From Bacteroidota bacterium (GTDB taxonomy: Bacteria > Bacteroidota > Bacteroidia > AKYH767-A > OLB10): 64,000 nt of DNA. Where the stretch lies: the NCBI GenBank assembly GCA_016717725.1, contig JADKFA010000014.1, forward strand, positions 1 to 64,000. Direction: 5' to 3'. Position numbers and translations under genes: made by a program. Shown here one piece after another: positions 56,341 to 64,000 of the stretch (its first letter is position 1; the number at the start of each line of letters is the position of its first letter). A model generated the notes under the pieces. It was not told where the DNA came from. It did no database searches and was given only the letters and a program-made list of their open reading frames with translations.

Positions 56341-57063
56341 GTGATTGTAGATTTATATATACCTTGTTATGTCGATCAGTATCAACCTGAAATTGCCCGC
56401 AATACATTAAAGTTATTGCAAAAGGTTGGCTGTGGAGTGAATTATAATATTGAACAAACATGTTGTGGTCAGCCTGCCTTTGAAGATGGGTTTCGCGATG
56501 CATGCAAAGAAGTAGGAGAGAAGTTAATTCGCGAATTTCAAGATGAGCGTTACATCGTTTGTCCTGGACCAGGTTGCGTAAAAACCATTCGCAATTATTA
56601 TCCTGCACTTTTTCATAACTCTGCTATGCATAATGAATACAAATTGGTACAGAAGAATTTTTTCGAGCTAAGCGATTTTTTAGTATCGGTAATGAATGCA
56701 AGCGATATTGGCGCCGTGTATAAAGCGAAGGCTGTTGTTCACGACTCTTGTACCCTTCCTCAAGATCAAGCAAAGGAAAGTGCGCAATACACTTTATTGC
56801 GTAAAGTAAAAGATCTTGAAATCGTTGAACCATTGGATTCATGGCCGGGCTGCGGCATGGGTGGCGGACTCGATCGCAAAAACGAAGCATTAACTGTTGG
56901 AATGGCAGAAGAATTTTTTAAAAGCATTTCTACCTCAGGTGCCGATACTATCATCACCAACGATCCACTTTGTTCAATGCACTTGCAAGGGGTAATCGAC
57001 AAAAAGAATCTTCCTTTTAAGGTGATACATTTGGCCGATGTACTGACAAGCGGATGGGAGTAA
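56341..57063 (+). CDS. LutA/YkgE-like iron-sulphur (CCG domain) protein
   Basis: Cysteine-rich protein of 240 residues (GTG start) of the family that includes LutA of the lactate-oxidation LutABC complex. The first CCG domain is clear: YIPCYVDQ, EQTCCGQPAFEDG, CPGPGCVKTI. The second has HDSCTLPQ, WPGCGMGGGLDR (PGCG in place of CCG) and NDPLCSMHLQG. LutB and LutC genes are not in the window. It is paired with the UMF1 transporter, so it may work on whatever that moves, but this is a guess. Confidence 0.85.
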   Translation: MIVDLYIPCYVDQYQPEIARNTLKLLQKVGCGVNYNIEQTCCGQPAFEDGFRDACKEVGEKLIREFQDERYIVCPGPGCVKTIRNYYPALFHNSAMHNEYKLVQKNFFELSDFLVSVMNASDIGAVYKAKAVVHDSCTLPQDQAKESAQYTLLRKVKDLEIVEPLDSWPGCGMGGGLDRKNEALTVGMAEEFFKSISTSGADTIITNDPLCSMHLQGVIDKKNLPFKVIHLADVLTSGWE

Positions 57064-57076
57064 TTTTAACTACCGT

Positions 57077-58697
57077 TTAAGGAATTATAAATATTTTTGA
57101 CTTAAAGCGAAGTTCTCCGTATTGAATCAGCAGGATATACATTCCTTTCGATAAGGAAGTGGGTGCATTGCACATTGCAATTCCTGAATCATCAAACTGA
57201 ATAGTTGTCGTATGAAGAATTTTTCCGATGGGATCTGTATATTGTAAGAATGCAATTTCATCAGTTTTTCGATAAATCCCTTCAATTTGAATTTCGAAAT
57301 TTCCTGATGTTGGATTTGGATAGATGCTTACATCATCGCCATTAGTATTTGTGAAGTCGGCGATGCGGCAATTGCTCGTTACAAGAATCCCATTGGAAGT
57401 ATCCACACAGTTTTCTGAAGAAGTGATTACTACCCGGTATCTTCCTTTCTTAGAGGCAAAGAGTTGATCGGTGTTAGCGCCAGGAATAACTTGACTGTAT
57501 CGTATCCATTGATATTGGATAGGTTGTCCATTTGATGTGGCTTGCAATAATACACTGTCATCTTTACAAATATTGGTTGATCCAACAGCAGTTGCAGTGG
57601 AGGTAAAAACTGTTGTTGTAATCCTGTTACTAAATTTTTCACATCCTCCATATTGAGTGCTCGCTAGCGCTTTATATCGTCCAGCTTGCTTTGCAAAAAA
57701 TTCATTGCCCATGAACCCAGTTGAAATTCCATTTCTATACCATATAAAGTCGGTACTGTTTGTGGAGATAGCTTGAAGTGATATGGAGTCTCCGTTACAT
57801 ATTTCTGTGCCAGCGACACTTTGAATTTGAATGTCCGCTACAGGATAAACAGTAATTTCTATTGCATTCGTTTCTTTCGTACAACCTATGGCATTTGTGA
57901 CCACACAGGTGTAAATTCCTGATTTTTTAGGATAGTATGAAACCGAATTAGCACCCCAAATATTAAGGCCATTTCTTTTCCATTGGAATTGCCAGTTGGC
58001 AGGAATATTTAGAAGTGCGTAACGTTCTATGGTCAGAAAGGTAGTCGTGGAACCAATACAAAATCCAGGATCACCATTGATCACTTGAGTTACATCTAGA
58101 AAATCATTGTTACAGATACCGCTCAATCGTCTTTCATCAAAGCATTGGCACACTGTTCCACATTTACATTCCAAGCCCACATGCATCGCGATCGAATAGA
58201 TAGGTGGAGTTGGTACTAGCACAGTCGACGCCATTAAATTGCCAGCAATAATTATTACCAATACCCGAGAGATTGTTGTAGTCGTGTACACTGAACCAAA
58301 TGCCATCACAAGTTGTAGAGTCGTTTGTAACAATGTGGGTTGTGGTTGAACGTTAATGAGCGAAACGGTATCCGCAGTTTGTTCCAATTTCAGTGAAATG
58401 CTCTGTAATCCTTGATGGTGATAAAGGCGGGTTATGATTCATTCCTGTCCGGAAGGCTCACGCTCCGATGTCAGATTTAAAAGCCCACTGAAATGTACCT
58501 GTTTTAATGTTTGCGCGGGACACAGAAATAGATGCATGATTTACAATTCCCGCTAGTGAGTCTGAACTACAGTAACTATCTTGTGATATATTCAGGTCAA
58601 TTAATTCCCCAGCCGAACAAACACATTGCGCGTTTAAAGTTAGATTTTGAAGTAAAGCAATAAGTATTAAAACGGTGGTGATAGGTTTCCTTTTCAT
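57077..58697 (-). pseudogene. Disrupted Ig-like T9SS protein, paralogue of the next gene
   Basis: The 5' part (MKRKPITTVLILIALLQNLT, AQCVCSAGELIDLN) ends at a TGA (58458-58460) after WAFKSDIGA. Reading on, TTCDGIWFSVHDYNNLSGIG and YCWQFNGVDCASTNSTYLF appear in one frame, and VCQCFDERRLSGICNNDFLD onward in another. At least one stop and two shifts therefore lie between 58460 and 58150. The 3' part has Ig-like segments (FQWKRNGLNIWGANSVSYYP, TDFIWYRNGISTGFMGNEFF, YQWIRYSQVIPGANTDQLFA) and a type A sorting domain (VSIYPNPTSGNFEIQIEGI, LSKGMYILLIQYG). Layout matches the gene at 59054-60694. Most likely decayed. Confidence 0.75.
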
Positions 58698-59053
58698 ATG
58701 ACCAATTTTTTCTGTTTATTTTGATAAATCTACAGCTAACAATACTTATTCCCTCTGATAATAATCAGAGATAAAGTGAAAAGAATATGATTAAAATTTT
58801 TTAAGCAAATGAAAATGGTTATACTCGTTCCATTAATTGGAGGAAATTACCTCGAAGTGAATCGAAGGTTTTGAAATTTTAGTTCTTAAAATTACTGATC
58901 ATTTAAACGCAGCGATCGCAACGTTTGCGCAGCGACCGCGGGGAAAAATCATAAAAAATCTTAATGATCATAATAAATCTGTGTTCCATCAAACATAGAT
59001 CAATGCGATAAACAATAAATTTCGGCAAGCAGCTAGAAGCCAGAAGCCAGAAG
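58698..59053. other. Intergenic region between the two paralogues
   Basis: Holds a repeat (about 58868-58995) shared with 60850-60970: TTTTGAAATTTTAGT, a GC-rich ACGCAGCG/AACG block, and ATCATAAAAAATC with CATAATAAATCTG. It ends in a TAG-rich block AGCTAGAAGCCAGAAGCC (59037-59054) that supplies the stop of the next gene. No gene. Confidence 0.65.
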
Positions 59054-60694
59054 CTACTCCCGAATAAACTTTCCACTTCGAATACCAGCATCATCCGAGA
59101 AATGAATAATATACATTCCAGCCGACAATCTACTTATATCCAACTGATGAATGTCCAACTGAGCATCATTCTTTTTAAATACAATTTTCCCATTCATATC
59201 CGTAATATTAATTCGGAAATTTCCTGATGTCTCAAATGCTCCGAGACTAATAAATTGAGAAGAAGGTACAGGACTAATGTGAAGAAGATATTTTTCTTGA
59301 AGTGCCTCTCTACAATTTACACTAATATCAATTTGATTGGAATAACTGATGCATCCACCCGCACTGGTTGATTTCACTCTATAGAGTCCGCTTAAAATAG
59401 CAGCATATTGTGATGATGTTGCTCCGGGAATATTGACATTGTTATGTTGCCATTGACGAGCCACCGTATTGGGGGTGAGATGCTGGAGGATGGAACTATC
59501 TCCACTGCAAAAAACCACAGGATCATTCGCAACAATTTTCGAACGATAAACAGTAATATTGCTGTTGGGTGAAGTAGCAGAACATCCTTCAGGTGAGGTA
59601 ACTACTACTTTGTAATTTCCACTTTTAAAAACTGCGAGGTCTGCCGTGTATTGTGCAAGTGATTGTCCATTACGATACCATTCAAATGTATTTGTAGGTT
59701 GACTCCCTGAACTGATGAGAATAGTGTCTTTCGTGCAAATTTCTGTAGAGCCAAACGGTTGAATATTGGTTGTTGGCCTGGGAATAACAGTTACCGATAT
59801 TTCGTTGGTCGTAGCAGTACATCCAACATTATTCGTTACAATACAGTTGTATTTTCCAGTAGTTCCTGGCTTAATGATATTACTTGTTGCCCAGGGTAAT
59901 GATATGCCGTTTTTTAACCATTGATATGTCCATCCAGTTTGAAGGGAAGTATTGGAAAAACGCCCAACTTCAATGCTTCCCGATTTAGCACAGAAAATGG
60001 TATCTGGGGCATTTAGGGATGAGTAAGTATCGAGGTATTCGAGATTACAAAGTCCGCTTATGTACGACAAATTTTCACAGCCATACTGATTGGTGACAAT
60101 GACGGTAACGGTTCCAACGACCATGGCGCACCCCACCCCTTGGAAAGCATAAAGAGGAGAATTGCTTTCACAAACCAGTGGGTTAGAACCAAAATCTGGT
60201 TCCCAACAATGTGTGAGTATTTGATTAGGATCATTTAGCAATTCTGTGCCGAGGTACATGGCAACACATCCTACATGATCAATGTTAATATTGTAATTAG
60301 GACGTGGATGAACATACACAGACGTTCTTCTGTAATCCTTGCATCCAGTAGCCGTATCTGTAAACACACATCGGTATTGCCCGTTGTCCGTGGTGTTAAA
60401 ATCGGGTTTGTCAATAAATTCTGTCCCTTGTCCTAACCAGGAAGCGGAGATCGGTTGCCATGTGCCATTCACCGTATCGCTGCGAAATTGCCAAAGTAAA
60501 GTACCTGTACGAACAAAATTCCTTTGTGCAGAAATTGTAGCAAAATTGAAATAAGAGGTTGTTCCAAACAGAGCTTCGCAAGGAAAATCGAGTTGGGCGT
60601 TAACATTAACAAGTTCATTGGGACTGCAAGGCTGCTGAGCTTTTACAACAGAGAATAAAAGCAACAGCAGGATGGTGATGGAAGAGTGCTTCAT
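59054..60694 (-). CDS. T9SS-exported Ig-like repeat protein
   Basis: A 546-residue secreted protein with a signal peptide (MKHSSITILLLLLFSVVKAQ) and an N-terminal region LVNVNAQLDFPCEALFGTTS shared with its damaged neighbour. At least four Ig-like domains have the W/Y...C...V pattern (TGWTYQWLKNGISLPWATSN, TFEWYRNGQSLAQYTADLAV, ARQWQHNNVNIPGATSSQYA). The end is a type A sorting domain (LHISPVPSSQFISLGAFETS, DMNGKIVFKKND, LSAGMYIIHFSDD). Many paired cysteines suggest disulphides. The function is unknown; an adhesive or structural surface role is a guess. Confidence 0.82.
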   Translation of the reverse strand: MKHSSITILLLLLFSVVKAQQPCSPNELVNVNAQLDFPCEALFGTTSYFNFATISAQRNFVRTGTLLWQFRSDTVNGTWQPISASWLGQGTEFIDKPDFNTTDNGQYRCVFTDTATGCKDYRRTSVYVHPRPNYNINIDHVGCVAMYLGTELLNDPNQILTHCWEPDFGSNPLVCESNSPLYAFQGVGCAMVVGTVTVIVTNQYGCENLSYISGLCNLEYLDTYSSLNAPDTIFCAKSGSIEVGRFSNTSLQTGWTYQWLKNGISLPWATSNIIKPGTTGKYNCIVTNNVGCTATTNEISVTVIPRPTTNIQPFGSTEICTKDTILISSGSQPTNTFEWYRNGQSLAQYTADLAVFKSGNYKVVVTSPEGCSATSPNSNITVYRSKIVANDPVVFCSGDSSILQHLTPNTVARQWQHNNVNIPGATSSQYAAILSGLYRVKSTSAGGCISYSNQIDISVNCREALQEKYLLHISPVPSSQFISLGAFETSGNFRINITDMNGKIVFKKNDAQLDIHQLDISRLSAGMYIIHFSDDAGIRSGKFIRE

Positions 60695-60997
60695 AATTGA
60701 AATCAGATTAGACAGGAAAGGTACTAAAAAAATTAATTAAATCGTAAAAACAAATGATTTTTTTTTAAAAAGCTTTTAACGACAATTGTGAATTGCGAGC
60801 GAGGTTATATGACTTACCTAAGTAATGAGAAGGATAGAGTGCAAGGTAAGGTTTTGAAATTTTAGTCACATACAAATTCTCATTTAAACGCAACGTTAGC
60901 AGCGTTTAGGCAGCGGGCGCTGGGGAATCATAAAAAATCATAACCATCATAATAAATCTGCGGCCCATCAAGTATTAATTGATAAAAAAGCAATTAA
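60695..60997. other. Intergenic region upstream of the Ig-like gene
   Basis: AT-rich. It carries the second copy (about 60850-60970) of the repeat described at 58868-58995. No gene and no clear terminator for purB. Confidence 0.6.
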
Positions 60998-62350
60998 CTA
61001 AAACTCCTTCACCACTCCCGTATAATTATAAGGCGTAATTTTTCGTAATTCTGTTTTCAATTTATCAGATACATCCAATCCGTCAATAAATTTAGAAATG
61101 GTATCGGGATTAATTTTCTCGCCTGTTCTTGTTAACGACTTCAACGCTTCATAAGGATTTGGGAAAGCTTCTCTTCTTAAAATGGTTTGTATGGCTTCCG
61201 CAACTACCGCCCAGTTATCAGATAAGTCTTGTTGAATGATATCGGCGTTTACACTCACTTTGCTGAATCCTTTTAATAATGATTTACATGCAATTAATGT
61301 ATGTGCATAAGGCACTCCTACATTGCGTAACACCGTGGAGTCTGTTAAATCTCGCTGTAATCTGGATACGGGCAATTTTGCAGCTAAGTGTTCGAACAAC
61401 GCATTGGCCATTCCTAAATTACCTTCTGCATTTTCGAAGTCGATGGGATTTACTTTATGTGGCATCGCCGATGATCCCACTTCATTAGCTACCACTTTTT
61501 GTGTGAAGTAGTTCATGGAGATGTAGGTCCACATGTCTCTCGATAAATCAACTAAAATGGTGTTGATGCGTTTCATGGTGTCAAACAAAGCCGCCATGTT
61601 GTCGTAATGCTCAATTTGCGTGGTATATGCAGAACGTTGTAAACCTAAACGATGAATGAATCGATCGCTAAATGCAATCCAATCAATTTCTGGATACGCT
61701 ACAGCATGTGCATTGAAATTGCCCGTTGCGCCACCAAACTTCGCTGAAGAGGTAATGTTGTTTAATAATTCCAGTTGCGCTTGTAAGCGATGATGAAAAA
61801 TATAAATTTCTTTTCCCAATCGAGTAGGGGAGGCGGGCTGACCATGGGTACGCGCCAACATCGGAATGTCTTTCCAATCTTTTGCAACCAATTGAATTTT
61901 TTCGCTAATGGCTTTAATCGCCGGCAAATAAATTTGTGCATTTGCTTCTAAAATACTCAGCGGAATAGCTGTATTGTTGATGTCCTGCGATGTTAAACCA
62001 AAATGAATAAATTCTTTGAACTCTTGTAATCCCAATCCATCAAATTTTTCTTTGATGAAATATTCTACCGCTTTTACATCGTGATTCGTTGTTTTCTCAA
62101 TGCTCTTTATATGCAATCCATCTTCATGTTTGAAGTCGTGGTAAATGGAACGTAAGGCTGTGAATTTATTTTTGTCGAACTGTTTTAGTTGTGGTAAAGG
62201 AAGTTCACATAACTCAATAAAATATTCAACTTCCACTAATACACGATAGCGTATTAAAGCCTCTTCAGAGAAGTAGAGCGCTAATTCTTCGCAGCTATTT
62301 CTATATCTTCCGTCAATGGGTGAAATGGCATTTAGTGGGTGGAGATTCAT
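60998..62350 (-). CDS. purB: Adenylosuccinate lyase
   Basis: Fumarase-superfamily enzyme acting twice in purine synthesis (SAICAR to AICAR, adenylosuccinate to AMP). The 450-residue protein has LNAISPIDGRYRNSCEEL, HFGLTSQDINNTA, LARTHGQPASPTRLGKE with the catalytic His, and the superfamily signature VGSSAMPHKVNPIDFENAEG (about residues 290-310). It has the length of the E. coli-type enzyme. It is last in a folE-fabD-purB run on the minus strand, 68 bases after fabD. Confidence 0.96.
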   Translation of the reverse strand: MNLHPLNAISPIDGRYRNSCEELALYFSEEALIRYRVLVEVEYFIELCELPLPQLKQFDKNKFTALRSIYHDFKHEDGLHIKSIEKTTNHDVKAVEYFIKEKFDGLGLQEFKEFIHFGLTSQDINNTAIPLSILEANAQIYLPAIKAISEKIQLVAKDWKDIPMLARTHGQPASPTRLGKEIYIFHHRLQAQLELLNNITSSAKFGGATGNFNAHAVAYPEIDWIAFSDRFIHRLGLQRSAYTTQIEHYDNMAALFDTMKRINTILVDLSRDMWTYISMNYFTQKVVANEVGSSAMPHKVNPIDFENAEGNLGMANALFEHLAAKLPVSRLQRDLTDSTVLRNVGVPYAHTLIACKSLLKGFSKVSVNADIIQQDLSDNWAVVAEAIQTILRREAFPNPYEALKSLTRTGEKINPDTISKFIDGLDVSDKLKTELRKITPYNYTGVVKEF

Positions 62351-62418
62351 GTGTTTTACTTGGAATAATAAATGGTTTCCCCGATGTATTTAATCGAGGT
62401 AAAAGAATTAATTTTATT

Positions 62419-63288
62419 TTAAACGATTACCGCTTCTTTGTTGATTTTTTTAACCAACCCCTGTAATACTTTGCCTGGACCTACCTCCGTGAATGTGTTG
62501 GCTCCATCTGCTAACATATGCTCCACACTTTGTGTCCATTTTACAGGAGCCGTCAGTTGGGCAATTAAATTTTTACGAATTTCAGTAATATCCGTTTGTG
62601 GCGTAGCTGTTGCATTTTGATATACCGGACAACTCGGTTTGTTAAAAGTGGTGGATTCAATGGCAGCTGCTAGTCGCTCACGGGCAGGCTCCATCAGTGG
62701 ACTGTGGAAAGCACCGCCAACCGGTAATAATAAAGCTCTTCGTGCACCCGCAGCCGTTAGTTTCTCACAAGCTGCTTTCACCGCTTCTACTTCGCCTGAA
62801 ATCACCAATTGTCCCGGACAATTATAATTTGCAGCTACCACGATTCCGGGAGTCTCTTTGCAAATCATTTCAACTTTCTCATCTTCCAAGGCAAGCACCG
62901 CCGCCATGGTCCCGGGTGTTGTTTCACATGCTTTTTGCATGGCATTCGCACGCTCAATCACCAACTTTAATCCATCTTCAAAACTCAACGTTCCATTGGC
63001 CACTAGAGCAGAAAATTCACCAAGAGAATGTCCTGCCACCATATCGGGTTTGAAATCATCACCCATCACGCGAGCTTGAATTACAGAATGAATGAAAATA
63101 GCTGGTTGTGTTACATTAGTCTGGCGAAGTTCTTCATCCGTACCAGCAAACATGATATCCGAAATTCTAAATCCAATAATATCATTGGCTTGCTCAAACA
63201 TCGCTTTTGCTAATTCAGAAGTTTCATAAAGTTCTTTTCCCATGCCTGAGAATTGTGAACCTTGTCCGGGGAAGATGTATGCTTTCAT
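62419..63288 (-). CDS. fabD: Malonyl-CoA:ACP transacylase
   Basis: Loads malonyl groups onto acyl carrier protein for fatty-acid synthesis. The 289-residue protein has FPGQGSQFSGMGKELYE at the start, the nucleophile serine in VAGHSLGEFSAL (about residue 88), the Gln/Arg region of the family, the histidine in GGAFHSPLMEPA, and the closing EVGPGKVLQGLVKKI. Full length. It lies 36 bases after folE and shares its direction; not next to other fab genes here. Confidence 0.96.
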   Translation of the reverse strand: MKAYIFPGQGSQFSGMGKELYETSELAKAMFEQANDIIGFRISDIMFAGTDEELRQTNVTQPAIFIHSVIQARVMGDDFKPDMVAGHSLGEFSALVANGTLSFEDGLKLVIERANAMQKACETTPGTMAAVLALEDEKVEMICKETPGIVVAANYNCPGQLVISGEVEAVKAACEKLTAAGARRALLLPVGGAFHSPLMEPARERLAAAIESTTFNKPSCPVYQNATATPQTDITEIRKNLIAQLTAPVKWTQSVEHMLADGANTFTEVGPGKVLQGLVKKINKEAVIV

Positions 63289-63324
63289 GATTTTAAATTT
63301 TTTTTGGTTGAATTTAAAATGGAT

Positions 63325-63987
63325 TTAATGAAGTTTACTTTGAATGAGTGAAATAAATTCACTTCTTGTTCTGTCATTCTCAAATTCGCCCGTAAAGGCG
63401 GAGGTGGTAGTGACCGAATTTTGTTTTTGTACGCCGCGCATCTGCATGCAAAGATGTTGTGCTTCGATCACAACAGCAACGCCAAGCGGTTCTAGTGTTG
63501 CTTGAATGCAATCGCGAATGTCGGTAGTTAATCTTTCTTGAACTTGCAATCGTCGAGAGAAAGCATCTACAATTCGTGGAATTTTACTTAAGCCTACAAT
63601 ATAATGATTAGGGATATAAGCAATATGTGCTTTTCCAAAGAAGGGTAAGAGATGATGTTCGCACAAACTGTACAACTCAATATCTTTTACAATGACCATT
63701 TGTTTGTAATCTTCTTTGAACTTTGCTGAATTCAAGATAGCAACAGGATCTAAATCGTAGCCATGCATTAAAAACTGCATCGCCTTGGAAACACGTTCCG
63801 GCGTTTTAAGAAGCCCTTCGCGATTTACGTTTTCACCTAATTTTTCGAGTATTGATTTGTATTGATCCGCTATTTGCTCGGTCAATTCTGATGGATACGA
63901 ATCGTTACGTACGTAACCTTCCATATCTTCTTCATCGTGTATGTAGTTGTGATTTGCCAAATTGTTTTTATTATCCAAAGTATTCAA
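63325..63987 (-). CDS. folE: GTP cyclohydrolase I
   Basis: Zinc enzyme turning GTP into dihydroneopterin triphosphate, the first step to folate or queuosine precursors. Zinc ligands are in YSLCEHHLLPFFG and in EAQHLCMQMRGVQ. LSKIPRIVDAFSRRLQVQER and NREGLLKTPERVSKAM are also typical. As drawn it has 220 residues from a TTG at 63987. An ATG at 63924 (MEGYVRNDSYPSE) is an equally good start, and the window ends 13 bases upstream, so the start is uncertain. Confidence 0.93.
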   Translation of the reverse strand: MNTLDNKNNLANHNYIHDEEDMEGYVRNDSYPSELTEQIADQYKSILEKLGENVNREGLLKTPERVSKAMQFLMHGYDLDPVAILNSAKFKEDYKQMVIVKDIELYSLCEHHLLPFFGKAHIAYIPNHYIVGLSKIPRIVDAFSRRLQVQERLTTDIRDCIQATLEPLGVAVVIEAQHLCMQMRGVQKQNSVTTTSAFTGEFENDRTRSEFISLIQSKLH

Positions 63988-64000
63988 CGAAATTATTTTC

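Overview
The window is a low-GC chromosomal segment of a gliding-type member of the Bacteroidota. The phylum call rests on several lines: a SprB-like giant adhesin followed by a PorP/SprF protein and an OmpA/TPR lipoprotein; many secreted proteins with type IX secretion (T9SS) C-terminal sorting domains; a type III glutamine synthetase; promoters of the TTG-N19-21-TAnnTTTG kind; and very few Shine-Dalgarno motifs. The genus cannot be told from the sequence.

Layout. 1-510 is the N-terminal end of a large exported protein leaving the window on the minus strand. 910-13695 is a complete nuoA-N operon for respiratory complex I (short NuoG, and a NuoE that stops before its second pair of cluster cysteines). 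13771-26727 is a tightly coupled run: an about 8.9 kb adhesin with 35 SprB-type repeats, sprF/porP, an OmpA/TPR/PD40 lipoprotein and rarA. 26774-29953 holds murB, a Fic enzyme and a second, diverged copy of the murB tail. 31440-31990 holds initiator tRNA-Met followed by a tandem array that repeats the tRNA 3' end and a terminator hairpin. 32215-33758 is a decayed AbiE-type toxin-antitoxin pair. From 34 kb on there is a mosaic of household genes (kup, glnN, acn, purB, fabD, folE, a TonB receptor, a UMF1 transporter) and T9SS-exported proteins (dockerin-like, kelch, Ig-like), separated by intergenic regions dense in palindromes and dispersed repeats.

Sequence quality. At least 14 otherwise convincing genes need one or more single-base corrections, most of them one missing base in a short homopolymer, including subunits of the nuo operon. 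I read these as consensus errors of a long-read assembly and annotate the genes as whole, with repair points given. The AbiE pair and the Ig-like gene at 58 kb also carry in-frame stops and are better candidates for real decay.

The most unusual structures are the tRNA-fMet distal repeat array, comparable in layout to the tyrT distal repeats of E. coli; the fic cassette between two about 85 % identical murB tails; the alternating two-type repeat order in the adhesin; the truncated NuoE; and a family of short elements with CCTGCCTGC ends.
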